A DNA stretch of 57,553 nucleotides from Nitrospina sp. GTDB taxonomy: Bacteria > Nitrospinota > Nitrospinia > Nitrospinales > VA-1. The notes below the pieces were generated by a model that saw only the letters and a list, made by a program, of their open reading frames with translations, did not search any database and had not been told where the DNA came from. The first letter of the stretch is position 1, and each line of letters begins with the position of its first letter. The DNA is taken from NCBI GenBank assembly GCA_018697205.1, contig JABHTG010000016.1:1-57553 (forward strand). The letters are read 5' to 3'. This document shows, one piece after another, positions 28,358-37,916 of the stretch. The position numbers were made by a program, and so were the translations under genes.

Positions 28358-28399
28358 GATTAACAGTGTATTAAAGTTAGATTAAGAATTTTTGATTAA
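28358..28399 (-). promoter_or_regulatory. Three GATTAA boxes upstream of htrA
   Basis: GATTAA occurs at 28358-28363, 28380-28385 and 28394-28399, in the same orientation, with start-to-start distances of 22 and 14 bases. They lie 75-120 bases upstream of the htrA start, where a transcription factor could bind. The motif is AT-rich and may be chance. No sigma factor element was recognised nearby. Confidence 0.25.
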
Positions 28400-28490
28400 G
28401 AAATTTTTATTATAAAAGAGAGATTTAAGGGAAGCTTTTGGTGCTTAAGTATATTAAAACCGCTAACCTTAAATTAGACAGGGGATAGCT

Positions 28491-29435
28491 TTAAACTAGG
28501 TGCTCCCATACGACTGAGGCAAGAGCTTCTATAAAGAGAGGTGAATGATTTAATGACTCTGTACGAAAGAGATTTAGGTTTTTTGATTTTGCGTACTCAG
28601 AAAATTCAATATCGATATCATATAAAATTTCAACATGGTCTGACACAAAACCAACTGGAACTATCAATACTGGCTTTGATCCAATTTTAGCAATGCGATC
28701 AAGAACATTTTCAACAGTAGGCCCAAGCCAAGGAACCGGGATCATTCCCTGGCTTTGATAAGCTTGGTACCAACGATAAGGTTTAATTCTTTCTACAATA
28801 GCCTTAACCGTACTATCATATTCTTTATCATAAAAATCACCTCGTTCGAGAGATTCTGCAGGAATACTATGTATAGTAAAAACCGTATGCACTTGTTCGT
28901 AACCAAGTGAGTTAATCTTATCCATTGCTATATTATATTTTTCAACAAATGCATCTATAAGACTGGGCTGATTTGCCCAACTCCCTATCAATTGAACTGG
29001 AGGAAGGTCTTTTTTTAAATTTTTTTCTAGTGCGTCATTAAATGCATTAAAATAAAGTTTGGTGCTCCAAGTGCTGTATTGAGGGGCAAGACATAAGGCA
29101 AGAATTTTTTCTACCCCGTCTTCTAACATTTGATTAACTGTATCTAGAATATAGGGTGCCCAGTTTCTCATGCCAATATATACCTTGAAGTTTTCTCCAT
29201 TTTGATTGAGAAATTTTTCAAGTTCTTCAGCTTGGCCCTTGGTAATTTCAAGTAATGGTGAGCTGCCACCGATTGCTTCATAACGTTCTCGTATTATCTG
29301 AATCACTTCGGGAGAGGAGTCTGTGCCACCGCGAATATTTTTAAGGTAAAGAGGAATATCACCAATACTGGTAGGAGCGCCATGAGCCATGAGAAAAACT
29401 GCTGTCTTGCCAACGGATAATGAAGTATTACTCAT
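28491..29435 (-). CDS. hemH: Ferrochelatase
   Basis: This 314-residue HemH-family enzyme inserts Fe2+ into a porphyrin, the last or next-to-last step of haem synthesis. It shows FLMAHGAP at the start, the metal-binding His region TIHSIPAESLERGD, and the acidic helix VPVGFVSDHVEILYDID. The start I use is the ATG at 29435, which overlaps the hemE stop by 8 bases (ATGAGTAA); an upstream frame extension is not needed. The sequence does not tell whether the substrate is protoporphyrin or coproporphyrin, and no protoporphyrinogen oxidase gene is in the window. Confidence 0.93.
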   Translation of the reverse strand: MSNTSLSVGKTAVFLMAHGAPTSIGDIPLYLKNIRGGTDSSPEVIQIIRERYEAIGGSSPLLEITKGQAEELEKFLNQNGENFKVYIGMRNWAPYILDTVNQMLEDGVEKILALCLAPQYSTWSTKLYFNAFNDALEKNLKKDLPPVQLIGSWANQPSLIDAFVEKYNIAMDKINSLGYEQVHTVFTIHSIPAESLERGDFYDKEYDSTVKAIVERIKPYRWYQAYQSQGMIPVPWLGPTVENVLDRIAKIGSKPVLIVPVGFVSDHVEILYDIDIEFSEYAKSKNLNLFRTESLNHSPLFIEALASVVWEHLV

Positions 29436-30468
29436 GCTTATATTCGTGCACCATATCAACCACTGCCTTAACATGGTCTACTGGAGTGTGTTGCAAAATT
29501 CCATGCCCTAGATTAAAGATATGCCCAGAACGACCACCCACTCTTTTCATTATGTCATGGACTCTTTCACGGATTATAGGTATAGGGGCAAATAGAAGCG
29601 TAGGGTCAAGGTTACCTTGTATTGATCTATCATGTCCAATTTTCTCCCATGCGTCGTCAATATTGATTCTCCAGTCAAAACTAATTACATCGCCACCCGC
29701 CTCGGAAACAGAATCTAAAAGTGTTGATGTCCCTGTGGTGAAGTTTATGATTGGGACACCTGTTTCTTTTAGCCTGCTAATAATCCTTTGTGTGTAAGGC
29801 ATGATATATCTTTTGTAATCTTGGGGGCTCATACAACCTACCCAGCTATCAAAAATCTGCAATGCCTGAGCTCCTGCTTTGACTTGCATTGTAAGGTAGT
29901 CAACTAGCATGATACATACTTTATCCATCAGCAACCCCCATAATTCTGGGGTTTCAAACATCATGAGTTTAGTAGTAGTAAAATCTCTTGATTTACCACC
30001 TTCTATCATATAGCTACATAGTGTAAAGGGTGCCCCCGCAAAACCTATTAGTGGCATTTTCCCAGAAATTTCCTTTCGTACCTGACGAATAGCATCGCCG
30101 ACGAACTCGAGATCTTCTTCTGCGTTAACGGGACGTAATTTTTCAATATCTTTTTGATTTTTAACCGGACGTGGGATTACTGGACCGTCTCCAGCAGTAA
30201 ACTCCAACCCAGTTCCCATCGGCTCCAATGGCAAAAGAATATCAGCAAATATTATCGCAGCGTCAACTCCCAGAACTTCCAGAGGTTGTAATGTGACCTC
30301 TGTTGCAAGTTCAGAATTTTTGCACAGTTCCAAAAAAGAATATTTTTCTTTTAGATCCCTGTAAGCTTTCATATATCGGCCCGCTTGGCGCATGAACCAT
30401 ATGGGCGTTATATCGGTTGGCTCACCTCGACAGGCTTTTAAAAATCTATATTGGTTATCTTCAGTCAT
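29428..30468 (-). CDS. hemE: Uroporphyrinogen decarboxylase
   Basis: The 346-residue enzyme decarboxylates uroporphyrinogen III to coproporphyrinogen III. The N-terminal PIWFMRQAGRY with its essential arginines is present, followed by AIIFADILLP and GFAGAPFTLCSYMIEG. Length is normal. It is translationally coupled to hemH through an 8-base overlap. A well-formed sigma70-type promoter sits 40-70 bases upstream. Confidence 0.96.
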   Translation of the reverse strand: MTEDNQYRFLKACRGEPTDITPIWFMRQAGRYMKAYRDLKEKYSFLELCKNSELATEVTLQPLEVLGVDAAIIFADILLPLEPMGTGLEFTAGDGPVIPRPVKNQKDIEKLRPVNAEEDLEFVGDAIRQVRKEISGKMPLIGFAGAPFTLCSYMIEGGKSRDFTTTKLMMFETPELWGLLMDKVCIMLVDYLTMQVKAGAQALQIFDSWVGCMSPQDYKRYIMPYTQRIISRLKETGVPIINFTTGTSTLLDSVSEAGGDVISFDWRINIDDAWEKIGHDRSIQGNLDPTLLFAPIPIIRERVHDIMKRVGGRSGHIFNLGHGILQHTPVDHVKAVVDMVHEYKHE

Positions 30469-30506
30469 ATTTGCTAATTATTTTTGTGGAGTGAATTAAC
30501 CGGTAG

Positions 30507-30535
30507 ATTATAGGTAGGTGAGAAACGATAATCAA
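30507..30535 (-). promoter_or_regulatory. Sigma70-type promoter of hemE-hemH
   Basis: On the minus strand TTGATT (30535-30530) and a perfect TATAAT (30512-30507) are separated by exactly 17 bases. The -10 lies about 39 bases upstream of the hemE ATG. This is the clearest promoter in the window. Confidence 0.7.
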
Positions 30536-30543
30536 TCGCTTTC

Positions 30544-31686
30544 TTATTTATCTTTACGTTTATTATAATACTGCTTTAAAAGCTCTACCTCATTTTTAAC
30601 GATGTCCTCATTCTCATGCGTTAAAGTTTTATCTAATATAGGTAACGCTTTTTTACCAAGAAGTTCACCTAATGCCCAAACAACATGAGCTCGGATAAGT
30701 GGCTCATGATCAGTAAGCGCATCAATAAGAGGACCAACCGCGGAGAGATTACCTGAGTTCCCAAGAGCTACCGCAACATTTCTCAATAGACCTCTTCGTT
30801 TTGTCCTTTTTACGGGGCTTTTTTTGAAACGCTTTCTAAAAGCTACATCATCCAAACGCATCAACTCAATAAGTTGAAAAGAACCGTCTCGCGCAAAAAA
30901 TGATTGATCATCTGTCTTCACAGCAAACGAGTTCCAAGGACAGACGATCTGGCAATCATCGCAACCATAAATATGGTTTCCTAGAGCCTTTCTAAACTCT
31001 AAGGGAATAACTCCTTTTAGTTCAATCGTTAGATATGAAATACACCTTCTCGAATCCAAGATATAAGGAGCAACTATTGCCTTCGTGGGACAAATATCTA
31101 TGCAACTCCTGCAAGTACCACATTTATCCAATGAAGGTTCTGAAACTTTCAGAATAACATCTACTAGAATTTCAGAAATAAAATAATATGAACCGATATG
31201 CTCGGTTATTAAGTTAGTATGCTTACCAATCCAACCTAATCCTGCACTTTGTGCTAATGGTTTTTCCAAAATAGGGCCCGTATCAATATATATTTTGGTC
31301 TGGCAGCCATCAAATTCTTCCTTTATTTTTTTTTCTAATTCTTTATGCCTTTGCATCAAAACTTCGTGATAATCTTCATTAAGAGCATACAGTGACAAGT
31401 CTCCTCGGTCCTTTTTATTAATAAAATTCATGTCCTTATCTTCTGTTAAATAATTTGTCCTTAGACAAACAACCGATTGCACCCCGGCAAAAACCGCATT
31501 TAGACTGGATCGTTTCTCAACATTGCGACTCATATAAGACATTTCGCCTTGATAGTTTAAACTGAGCCACTCTTTATATTTTTTTATCGATTTTGAGGAT
31601 AACTCTCGAGTCACTCCAAAACCATCGAAGCCCAATTCCTTAGCAAAGTTCTCTATACGTAAAGTTTTTTCATTAATTAAAGACAT
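30544..31686 (-). CDS. queG: Epoxyqueuosine reductase
   Basis: This 380-residue protein carries out the final step of queuosine synthesis in tRNA, reducing epoxyqueuosine with cobalamin and two [4Fe-4S] clusters. The cysteine sets are CGTCRSCIDICP and CDDCQIVCPWN. ILEKPLAQSAGLGWIGKHTN is the family-typical cobalamin/substrate region. The C-terminal 90 residues are a HEAT-like tail, common in QueG. It is divergent from the HDAC-like gene and separate from hemE. Confidence 0.94.
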   Translation of the reverse strand: MSLINEKTLRIENFAKELGFDGFGVTRELSSKSIKKYKEWLSLNYQGEMSYMSRNVEKRSSLNAVFAGVQSVVCLRTNYLTEDKDMNFINKKDRGDLSLYALNEDYHEVLMQRHKELEKKIKEEFDGCQTKIYIDTGPILEKPLAQSAGLGWIGKHTNLITEHIGSYYFISEILVDVILKVSEPSLDKCGTCRSCIDICPTKAIVAPYILDSRRCISYLTIELKGVIPLEFRKALGNHIYGCDDCQIVCPWNSFAVKTDDQSFFARDGSFQLIELMRLDDVAFRKRFKKSPVKRTKRRGLLRNVAVALGNSGNLSAVGPLIDALTDHEPLIRAHVVWALGELLGKKALPILDKTLTHENEDIVKNEVELLKQYYNKRKDK

Positions 31687-31718
31687 TTTCAGTATTCTTA
31701 AGATTCATTTCGTGGCCG

Positions 31719-31747
31719 TGGACTTCGGTTTATATTCCTATTATAAT
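31719..31747 (+). promoter_or_regulatory. Candidate promoter of the HDAC-like gene
   Basis: TGGACT (31719-31724) and a perfect TATAAT (31742-31747) are 17 bases apart on the plus strand. They sit about 60 bases upstream of the likely start at 31807. The -35 matches only four of six consensus bases. Confidence 0.4.
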
Positions 31748-31806
31748 TCAATTATTCAAGTGTATTTTTTTAAATTACACACAATATGCTATCAGGAAAT
31801 AATTCC

Positions 31807-32751
31807 ATGAATAAAACAGGGTATATTTTTCACCCTCAATATCTTAAACACGACACACAATCCCATCCAGAAAATTCAGGACGATTGAAAGCTATACAAC
31901 AAAAAATCGCTTCATCAGAAATATATTCGCATCTGTATTTCCCAGAACCTCGACGTGCCAATGACAATGAGATTTCTTCAAACCACGATATAGGTCATAT
32001 TGAGAATGTCCGCAATAGTTGTCGCAATGGTGTGCAAAATCTTGATGGAGATACCGTAATTTGTCCCGACTCTTGGGACGCAGCAATTCTAAGCTCAGGC
32101 GCTGGTCTAACAGCGATTGATCAAATTATATCAGGACAACTAGACAATGCTTTCACTGCCGTGCGCCCACCCGGGCACCATGCTGAAAAGGATCGAGCAA
32201 TGGGGTTTTGTTTATTCAATAATGTTGCTATTGCAGCTCGATACGCAATAAAGAAACATCGTCTCAACAAAGTATGTATTCTCGACTGGGACGTTCATCA
32301 CGGAAATGGCACGCAACATTCTTTTTATTCCGACCCGGCTATCCATTATAGCAGTATTCATCAATATCCATTCTATCCAGGCACTGGCGACAAGGATGAA
32401 ACTGGGACTGGAGATGGGTTAGGTACTACCCTTAATTTTCCACTGAATGCTTTTGCTGACGATAAAACCTATCTAGACATCATTAAAAATAAACTTATAC
32501 CAGCTATTCAAGATTTCAAACCCGAACTAATTATTATTTCTGCAGGATTTGATGCACATGAAGACGACCCCCTTGCCCAAATGAAGGTCTCCTCCGATTG
32601 TTATGGTCAAATGACCGCGATGATATTAAAAGTGGCAGAGGAAATTTGCGACGGAAGGATCCTCTCGATGTTGGAAGGAGGCTACAATCATAAAGCTTTG
32701 GCTGATTCCGTTTTTGAACATATCAACGTTTTGGTAACCGGACCTGAGTAA
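31807..32751 (+). CDS. Histone deacetylase-family amidohydrolase
   Basis: The 314-residue protein belongs to the arginase/deacetylase fold (AcuC, acetylpolyamine amidohydrolase, HDAC-like). His124/His125 of PPGHH are the catalytic pair. Zinc ligands are Asp162 and His164 (DWDVHHGNGT) and Asp249 (AGFDAHEDDP). It removes acetyl groups from lysines or small amines; the bacterial substrate here is unknown. I chose the ATG at 31807 because an AGGA site lies 8 bases before it; an ATG at 31786 would add 7 residues. Confidence 0.9.
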   Translation: MNKTGYIFHPQYLKHDTQSHPENSGRLKAIQQKIASSEIYSHLYFPEPRRANDNEISSNHDIGHIENVRNSCRNGVQNLDGDTVICPDSWDAAILSSGAGLTAIDQIISGQLDNAFTAVRPPGHHAEKDRAMGFCLFNNVAIAARYAIKKHRLNKVCILDWDVHHGNGTQHSFYSDPAIHYSSIHQYPFYPGTGDKDETGTGDGLGTTLNFPLNAFADDKTYLDIIKNKLIPAIQDFKPELIIISAGFDAHEDDPLAQMKVSSDCYGQMTAMILKVAEEICDGRILSMLEGGYNHKALADSVFEHINVLVTGPE

Positions 32752-32832
32752 AGAAGATTTAAAAAATTCTAAAAAATATCTTATATTTCACTTATATGAT
32801 TTTTGATATCTTAAACATCAGATCGTTCGCAT

Positions 32833-33366
32833 ATGACGCTGACTGGGAAAATTCAAACTAATCGAAGGATATATTTGCTTTCTTTTATAGTTGCTCTTGC
32901 TGTAGTCCTGCATCGCGTTGACGCACTCATCCCCTTACCCAATCCTTGGATTAAACTAGGCCTCGCTAATGTGATGACACTTATAACGCTTATATTTTTC
33001 GGTTTTCGTGATGCGTTGATGGTCACTTTGCTAAGAGTGTTCCTAGGCTCAATTGTTGGAGGAACATTTCTTAGCCCGACATTTTTTTTAAGTTTATTTG
33101 GGACAATAGCTGCAGTATTCACAATGTCCTGGGTGTATTGCCGTGGGGAAGGCCTTTTTAGTTTAATTGGAGTAAGTGTTTGCGCATCGTACATGCATAC
33201 CCTGTCGACTGTAGTATGTATATACTTCTTCTGGATAAAGCAAAGTTTTTTCTTTAATCTCTTGCCAGTATTTTTCACTTTCTCTCTCTTTACGGGAGTT
33301 TTCACAGGAATCATTGGAAATTTTATAATGAAGCAATTAGTCGAAAGACAAATAGCTTTCAAATAA
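32833..33366 (+). CDS. Gx transporter-family membrane protein
   Basis: This hydrophobic protein of 177 residues has about five membrane segments. It carries the PNPWIKLGLANVMTL and FLSPTFFLSLFG motifs of the Gx transporter (Hpre_diP_synt_I) family. That group was once annotated as heptaprenyl diphosphate synthase component I and is now thought to be an ECF-S-like small membrane protein. Family members are often near rnf or apbE genes, which are not seen here. The substrate is unknown. Confidence 0.8.
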   Translation: MTLTGKIQTNRRIYLLSFIVALAVVLHRVDALIPLPNPWIKLGLANVMTLITLIFFGFRDALMVTLLRVFLGSIVGGTFLSPTFFLSLFGTIAAVFTMSWVYCRGEGLFSLIGVSVCASYMHTLSTVVCIYFFWIKQSFFFNLLPVFFTFSLFTGVFTGIIGNFIMKQLVERQIAFK

Positions 33367-33482
33367 ACAAATTCTTAAAGTAACTGTATTTCTTTTTACA
33401 AGCATATTAGGCAACTTAAATATAAATCATTTTACAATCTTAAAAATACTTTCTACTATTTCCAACGTCAAGAAACGGTTTG

Positions 33483-34562
33483 CTATTTTTTAAACAATTC
33501 CAAACGCTTAGCTATTCGATTAACTGCTTCGAAAACTTCTTTTACGCTTATACTTTCAAGGCATTCTGGCTTTCGATGCAAGGATGGTTCGCATTCCTTA
33601 AAAAAATGTTGACTACAAGGAGAGCATGAATAATTTCGAGACACAATTTCCTGTTTTTTAAAATCGATAAAAGGTCCCGTAGTACTAGCGCGTCCTGGAC
33701 CAAATATTCCTACTACCGGCGTACCTACTAATGAAGCTACATGTAACAACCCACTATCATTACCAATGAACAATTGACTAGCCTTAAGCAGATGAGCAAC
33801 CTCAATAAGGCTATTTTTTTCAGCGATGATTACTTTTTCTGGGGGGCAAAATAAACTGATTTTTTCAAGCAACAACTTCTCTGCATTAGTACCCACAAGG
33901 ATAATCTTTACAGAATAAGCTTTAATGAGGCTTTGACAAAGTATTCCAAAGCGTTCAGCATGCCAAGCACGCTCAATTTTTGATGCGCTTGGGTGAATAG
34001 TTATAATTAAATCTTTTTTTAGCAACCTCAAAGACCTAAGCGTTTTTTTTTGCTCCCTAGAGTTCACTTCAATCCATTTTGGGTCATAACAGCTTGGCGG
34101 GGAATCTGCATTCAAGTGAACGAGAATTTTATGAAAGTAATTGACGCGATATAATTTTTTTTTATTTTTTTGAGTAACGGGGATAGAGTCCGTTAATAAT
34201 ATTTGGCGCCCATCTGTTCTATAACCAATACGAACTCTTGCCCCTGCACACATCAACATTAGCGCACTATGGAAAGAATTAGAGAAAGTTATACCAAGAT
34301 CAAAATTGTACTTTCTTAATCTTTTTACATATGCATACTGCTTGATATGCCCATCTCCCTTATTTTCCGGAAACTGCAAAATACTATCCACTAGAGTATG
34401 ATTAGATAATAATTGACCAGTAGGAAATTTTACAATAGCAGTGATTCTAGCATCTGGATAAATACTACGGAGGGTTTGCAACGTTGGGAGAGATAGCACT
34501 ACATCGCCAATCCAACTAGGCATCCACAGTACTATATGAAATACTTCTTTTTTATTTAGCAT
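33483..34562 (-). CDS. waaF: ADP-heptose:LPS heptosyltransferase (GT9, WaaF-like)
   Basis: The 359-residue GT-B enzyme adds heptose to the inner core of LPS. The start VLWMPSWIGDVVLSLPTL and the C-terminal FIGNDSGLLHVASLVGTPVVGIFGP are diagnostic of GT9, and HPSASK is in the donor domain. A four-cysteine segment near 310-335 (CSPC ... C ... C) may bind a metal, a feature seen in some WaaF homologues. It follows murA by 45 bases on the same strand. WaaC or WaaQ activity cannot be excluded. Confidence 0.87.
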   Translation of the reverse strand: MLNKKEVFHIVLWMPSWIGDVVLSLPTLQTLRSIYPDARITAIVKFPTGQLLSNHTLVDSILQFPENKGDGHIKQYAYVKRLRKYNFDLGITFSNSFHSALMLMCAGARVRIGYRTDGRQILLTDSIPVTQKNKKKLYRVNYFHKILVHLNADSPPSCYDPKWIEVNSREQKKTLRSLRLLKKDLIITIHPSASKIERAWHAERFGILCQSLIKAYSVKIILVGTNAEKLLLEKISLFCPPEKVIIAEKNSLIEVAHLLKASQLFIGNDSGLLHVASLVGTPVVGIFGPGRASTTGPFIDFKKQEIVSRNYSCSPCSQHFFKECEPSLHRKPECLESISVKEVFEAVNRIAKRLELFKK

Positions 34563-34607
34563 AACTATCTTAAATAAATTTTTTAGAATTATACCAATTT
34601 CATTCTC

Positions 34608-35861
34608 TTATTTTTCCCGAAAAATTTTCGCGCCCAACATATAAAGTTTTTGTTCTATAGCAGAGTACCCACGATCAATGTGGTAAACGCGAGAGATTTT
34701 TGACTGTCCTTTAGCGGCCAATGCAGCTAAAACTAATGAGGCACTTGCCCGTAAATCAGTCGCCATCAGAGGTGCACCACTTAACTGTTTAACTCCAGCT
34801 ACAACAGCTGTTCGACCCTGTATAGTTATATTAGCTCCCATACGCTTTAGCTCTGCTGCATGCATGAATCTATTTTCAAAAACAGTTTCAAGGATAATGC
34901 TCTGCCCTTCTGCAATCGCCATTAAAGCCATAAATTGAGCTTGCAAGTCTGTAGCAAAACCGGGATGAGGATGGGTTGTTATATCAACCCCTTTAAATTG
35001 ACCGTTGCTAATTACCCGAAGACTTCTCTCAGCTTCTTCTACGATCAACCCGGCCTGTCTGAGTTTCATAGTCAAGGCTTCTACTTGCTGTGGTAAACAG
35101 TTGGTAATCTTAACATTCCCACTCGTGATCGCAGATGCAATCATATAGGTACCTGTTTCTATTCTATCTGGCAAAATATCACAATTAATAGGCTTTAACG
35201 ACTGAACCCCCTTGATTATCAAAAAGTCTGTACCGTGACCTTTAATTTTAGCTCCACATTGATTTAATATGTTTGCGAGAAATACTATTTCAGGTTCTTT
35301 AGCAACATTTTCAAGAGTTGTTTCTCCATCAGCTAAGGTTGCAGCCATCATTAAGTTAGCAGTTCCTGTTACTGAAACTGTATCGAAATAATACCTTACT
35401 CCTCGAAGACGCTTAGCCTCACCGTAAATATATCCCTGCTCCAAACGTATCTTAGCTCCCATTGCTTCCAAACCTCTTATGTGAAGGTCTAGCGGCCTTG
35501 CTCCTATGGCGCACCCTCCGGGAAGTGAAACTTTAGCTTTTCCCAGTCTTGCTAAGAGTGGCCCTAGTACAAGACAAGAAGCACGCATTTTAGAAACAAG
35601 TTCGTAGGGTGCCTCATAGTTATTTATATCTGTAGAGTCAAAAATAATACGACCACCCTCAAACTCTTCAGTGTAACCACCTAAATCATCGAGTAGGTGA
35701 AGCATGGTCGTAACATCAAGGACTTGTGGAACTCGATTAATTGTATTTTTCCCTGCGGTTAAAATCATTGCCGCCATAATCGGCAGTGCTGCGTTCTTTG
35801 AGCCACTTATCCCTACTTCGCCTTCAAGGCGGCCCCCACCCTCTATAATAATTTTATCCAT
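34608..35861 (-). CDS. murA: UDP-N-acetylglucosamine 1-carboxyvinyltransferase
   Basis: This 417-residue enzyme makes the first committed step of peptidoglycan synthesis. Lys22 (SKNAALP) and the catalytic loop Cys117 (GGCAIGARP) are both present, so it should be fosfomycin-sensitive in principle. The start is the ATG at 35861, which overlaps the prmC stop by 8 bases (ATGGATAA); this removes an 11-residue upstream extension. It is coupled to prmC. Confidence 0.96.
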   Translation of the reverse strand: MDKIIIEGGGRLEGEVGISGSKNAALPIMAAMILTAGKNTINRVPQVLDVTTMLHLLDDLGGYTEEFEGGRIIFDSTDINNYEAPYELVSKMRASCLVLGPLLARLGKAKVSLPGGCAIGARPLDLHIRGLEAMGAKIRLEQGYIYGEAKRLRGVRYYFDTVSVTGTANLMMAATLADGETTLENVAKEPEIVFLANILNQCGAKIKGHGTDFLIIKGVQSLKPINCDILPDRIETGTYMIASAITSGNVKITNCLPQQVEALTMKLRQAGLIVEEAERSLRVISNGQFKGVDITTHPHPGFATDLQAQFMALMAIAEGQSIILETVFENRFMHAAELKRMGANITIQGRTAVVAGVKQLSGAPLMATDLRASASLVLAALAAKGQSKISRVYHIDRGYSAIEQKLYMLGAKIFREK

Positions 35862-36714
35862 TTGTTTTCTTTCTCGCTGACACAACGCGGTCATATCCGC
35901 TGTAATCTTGAATTACGTTAATTTCTTCATATTTACCTTCACTGTAAAAAAAGCTCGTTATTGCCTGGGCTTGTGTTTCTCCGATCTCAAGGACAATTAA
36001 ACCGCCTTTTTTTAAATAATTCAGGGATCCAGGAATAATTTTTCTATAAAAATCTAATCCATCATCTCCTCCGTCAAGAGCATTTTGGGGTTCAAAATCA
36101 GCCACATCGGGCATAAGACCTTTTAAATGTGATGTTTGAATATAAGGTGGGTTAGACACGATGTAATCATAAAGAGCTATAGGAAGCTCTAAAAAAAGGT
36201 CACTCTGTACAAAATCAATTTTATCAGATACCCCATGTTTCTCAGCATTCAATCTTGCAACGGCCAACACTTCTAAAGAATAGTCAGTGGCTGTCACTCG
36301 ACAATTAAGAATTTCTTTTGCCATTACAACGGCGACCGCCCCTGACCCGGTCCCGATCTCAAGAGTATTTAAAGAGGAATTAGTTGAGTTTTTACTATTT
36401 ATCGAAAGTATCGTTTCAACAAGAGTTTCTGTTTCTGGTCTTGGAATAAGGACGTTAGGTGTGATTTTAAAATCTAATGACCAGAATTCCTTTCGCTCTA
36501 TAATATGAGCTATAGGTTCCCGAAGAGAACGACGACCTATAAAATTACGTAAAATTTTTTTTTCAGACTCGGAGAGAATCCGCTCTGAGCTACTATAAAT
36601 TTCTTCACGGGTTAATTTTAAGGCACCAGCAAAAAGCACTTCAGCTTCCATCCGAGGAGAATCAATTCCTGCCTGATTTAAGCAGCCTATTGACCAACTA
36701 AGAAATTCTTTCAT
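35854..36714 (-). CDS. prmC: Peptide chain release factor glutamine methyltransferase
   Basis: The 286-residue enzyme methylates the Gln of the GGQ motif in release factors. It has the helical N-terminal domain, the class I motif LEIGTGSGAVA and the catalytic NPPY at 188-191. It lies directly after prfA, its substrate gene, as in many bacteria. An AGGT site precedes the ATG. Confidence 0.95.
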   Translation of the reverse strand: MKEFLSWSIGCLNQAGIDSPRMEAEVLFAGALKLTREEIYSSSERILSESEKKILRNFIGRRSLREPIAHIIERKEFWSLDFKITPNVLIPRPETETLVETILSINSKNSTNSSLNTLEIGTGSGAVAVVMAKEILNCRVTATDYSLEVLAVARLNAEKHGVSDKIDFVQSDLFLELPIALYDYIVSNPPYIQTSHLKGLMPDVADFEPQNALDGGDDGLDFYRKIIPGSLNYLKKGGLIVLEIGETQAQAITSFFYSEGKYEEINVIQDYSGYDRVVSARKKTNG

Positions 36715-36761
36715 TGATTACCTGCTTCAGCCTATAACTTATAGTTACCTCAAGCCAAAAA

Positions 36762-37829
36762 TTAATTACCTTGCTTAAGAGCTTCTGCTTGATAATAAAC
36801 AGTGAGTGCATCAATAATTTCATTTAGTTCACCTTGAAGAATCAAAGTTAATTTATGCAAAGTCAATCCGATTCTATGGTCTGTAACTCGCTCTTGGGAG
36901 AAATTATAAGTTCGGATACGCCCACTTCGGTCTCCAGATCCAACCTGCTGTTTTCGGTCACGTGCCAGTTCCTCATGCTGCTTGCTCTGCTCTAAGTCGT
37001 AGAGTCGAGCACGAAGAACCTTCATGGCTTTATCTTTATTTTTATGTTGAGATTTCTCGTCTTGGCAGGTGACTGTCAAGTTACTCGGCACATGGGTAAT
37101 ACGAACAGCTGAATCAGTAGTGTTAACGCTTTGACCACCTGGTCCTGAAGATCTAAAGACATCGATTTTTAAATCAGATGGATTAATCTTAATATCAACA
37201 TCATCAACCTGAGGCATAATAGCTACGGTTACAGCCGAAGTATGAACCCTACCTTGGGTTTCTGTTTCAGGAACGCGCTGAACTCGATGAGTTCCACCTT
37301 CATATTTTAATTTACTATATACCCCCTTGCCCTGAATACTCAATATAACTTCCTTAAATCCACCTTTACCCGTTTCGCTCTGACTCAAGATTTCAGATTC
37401 CCATTTCTTCGATTCGGCATAACGGATATACATCCGGAATAAGTCCATAGCAAACAGAGAAGCTTCCTCTCCTCCTGTCCCCGCGCGAATCTCCATAATA
37501 ACACTTCGTTCGTCTCTAGGATCTCTAGGCAAAATCATTATTTTAATACTTTGCTCGACTGCTACTATCTGTTTTTTAAGATCGCCGATTTCTTCCCGTG
37601 CCATAACTAAAATTTCTTCATCTGCATCCTCTTCCAAAATTTTCTGATTATTTTTTAATTCATTCTGAATTTTTTTATACTCACGATACTCGGCTACAAT
37701 AGGGGCTATTTCGGATTGTTCACGAGCATATTGCTGGAAATCCTCTTGCCTAGCAATAACTATAGGATCACTCATCTGTTCATTTAAATACGTATATCGC
37801 TTTTCTACTTCTTCAAGCTTGTTAAACAT
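36762..37829 (-). CDS. prfA: Peptide chain release factor 1
   Basis: This is RF1, 355 residues, reading UAG and UAA stops. The GGQ peptidyl-release motif is at 231-233 within RSSGPGGQS. The codon-recognition tripeptide position reads PET (187-189) in RVPETETQGR, a PxT variant of the usual PAT. The ATG at 37829 is preferred over an upstream TTG. It sits between rpmE and prmC. Confidence 0.96.
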   Translation of the reverse strand: MFNKLEEVEKRYTYLNEQMSDPIVIARQEDFQQYAREQSEIAPIVAEYREYKKIQNELKNNQKILEEDADEEILVMAREEIGDLKKQIVAVEQSIKIMILPRDPRDERSVIMEIRAGTGGEEASLFAMDLFRMYIRYAESKKWESEILSQSETGKGGFKEVILSIQGKGVYSKLKYEGGTHRVQRVPETETQGRVHTSAVTVAIMPQVDDVDIKINPSDLKIDVFRSSGPGGQSVNTTDSAVRITHVPSNLTVTCQDEKSQHKNKDKAMKVLRARLYDLEQSKQHEELARDRKQQVGSGDRSGRIRTYNFSQERVTDHRIGLTLHKLTLILQGELNEIIDALTVYYQAEALKQGN

Positions 37830-37916
37830 AAGAATCAAAAAAATTGAAAAATGGGTGGGGCTCTTGCCGGTGATGATAAGTAATCAAAGAAACGCGTGGG
37901 TGGAGATGAGTGATGG

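Noticed and set aside
34563-34607. Possible terminator between murA and waaF
   Set aside because: There is no stem, only AT-rich sequence; the genes are likely co-transcribed.
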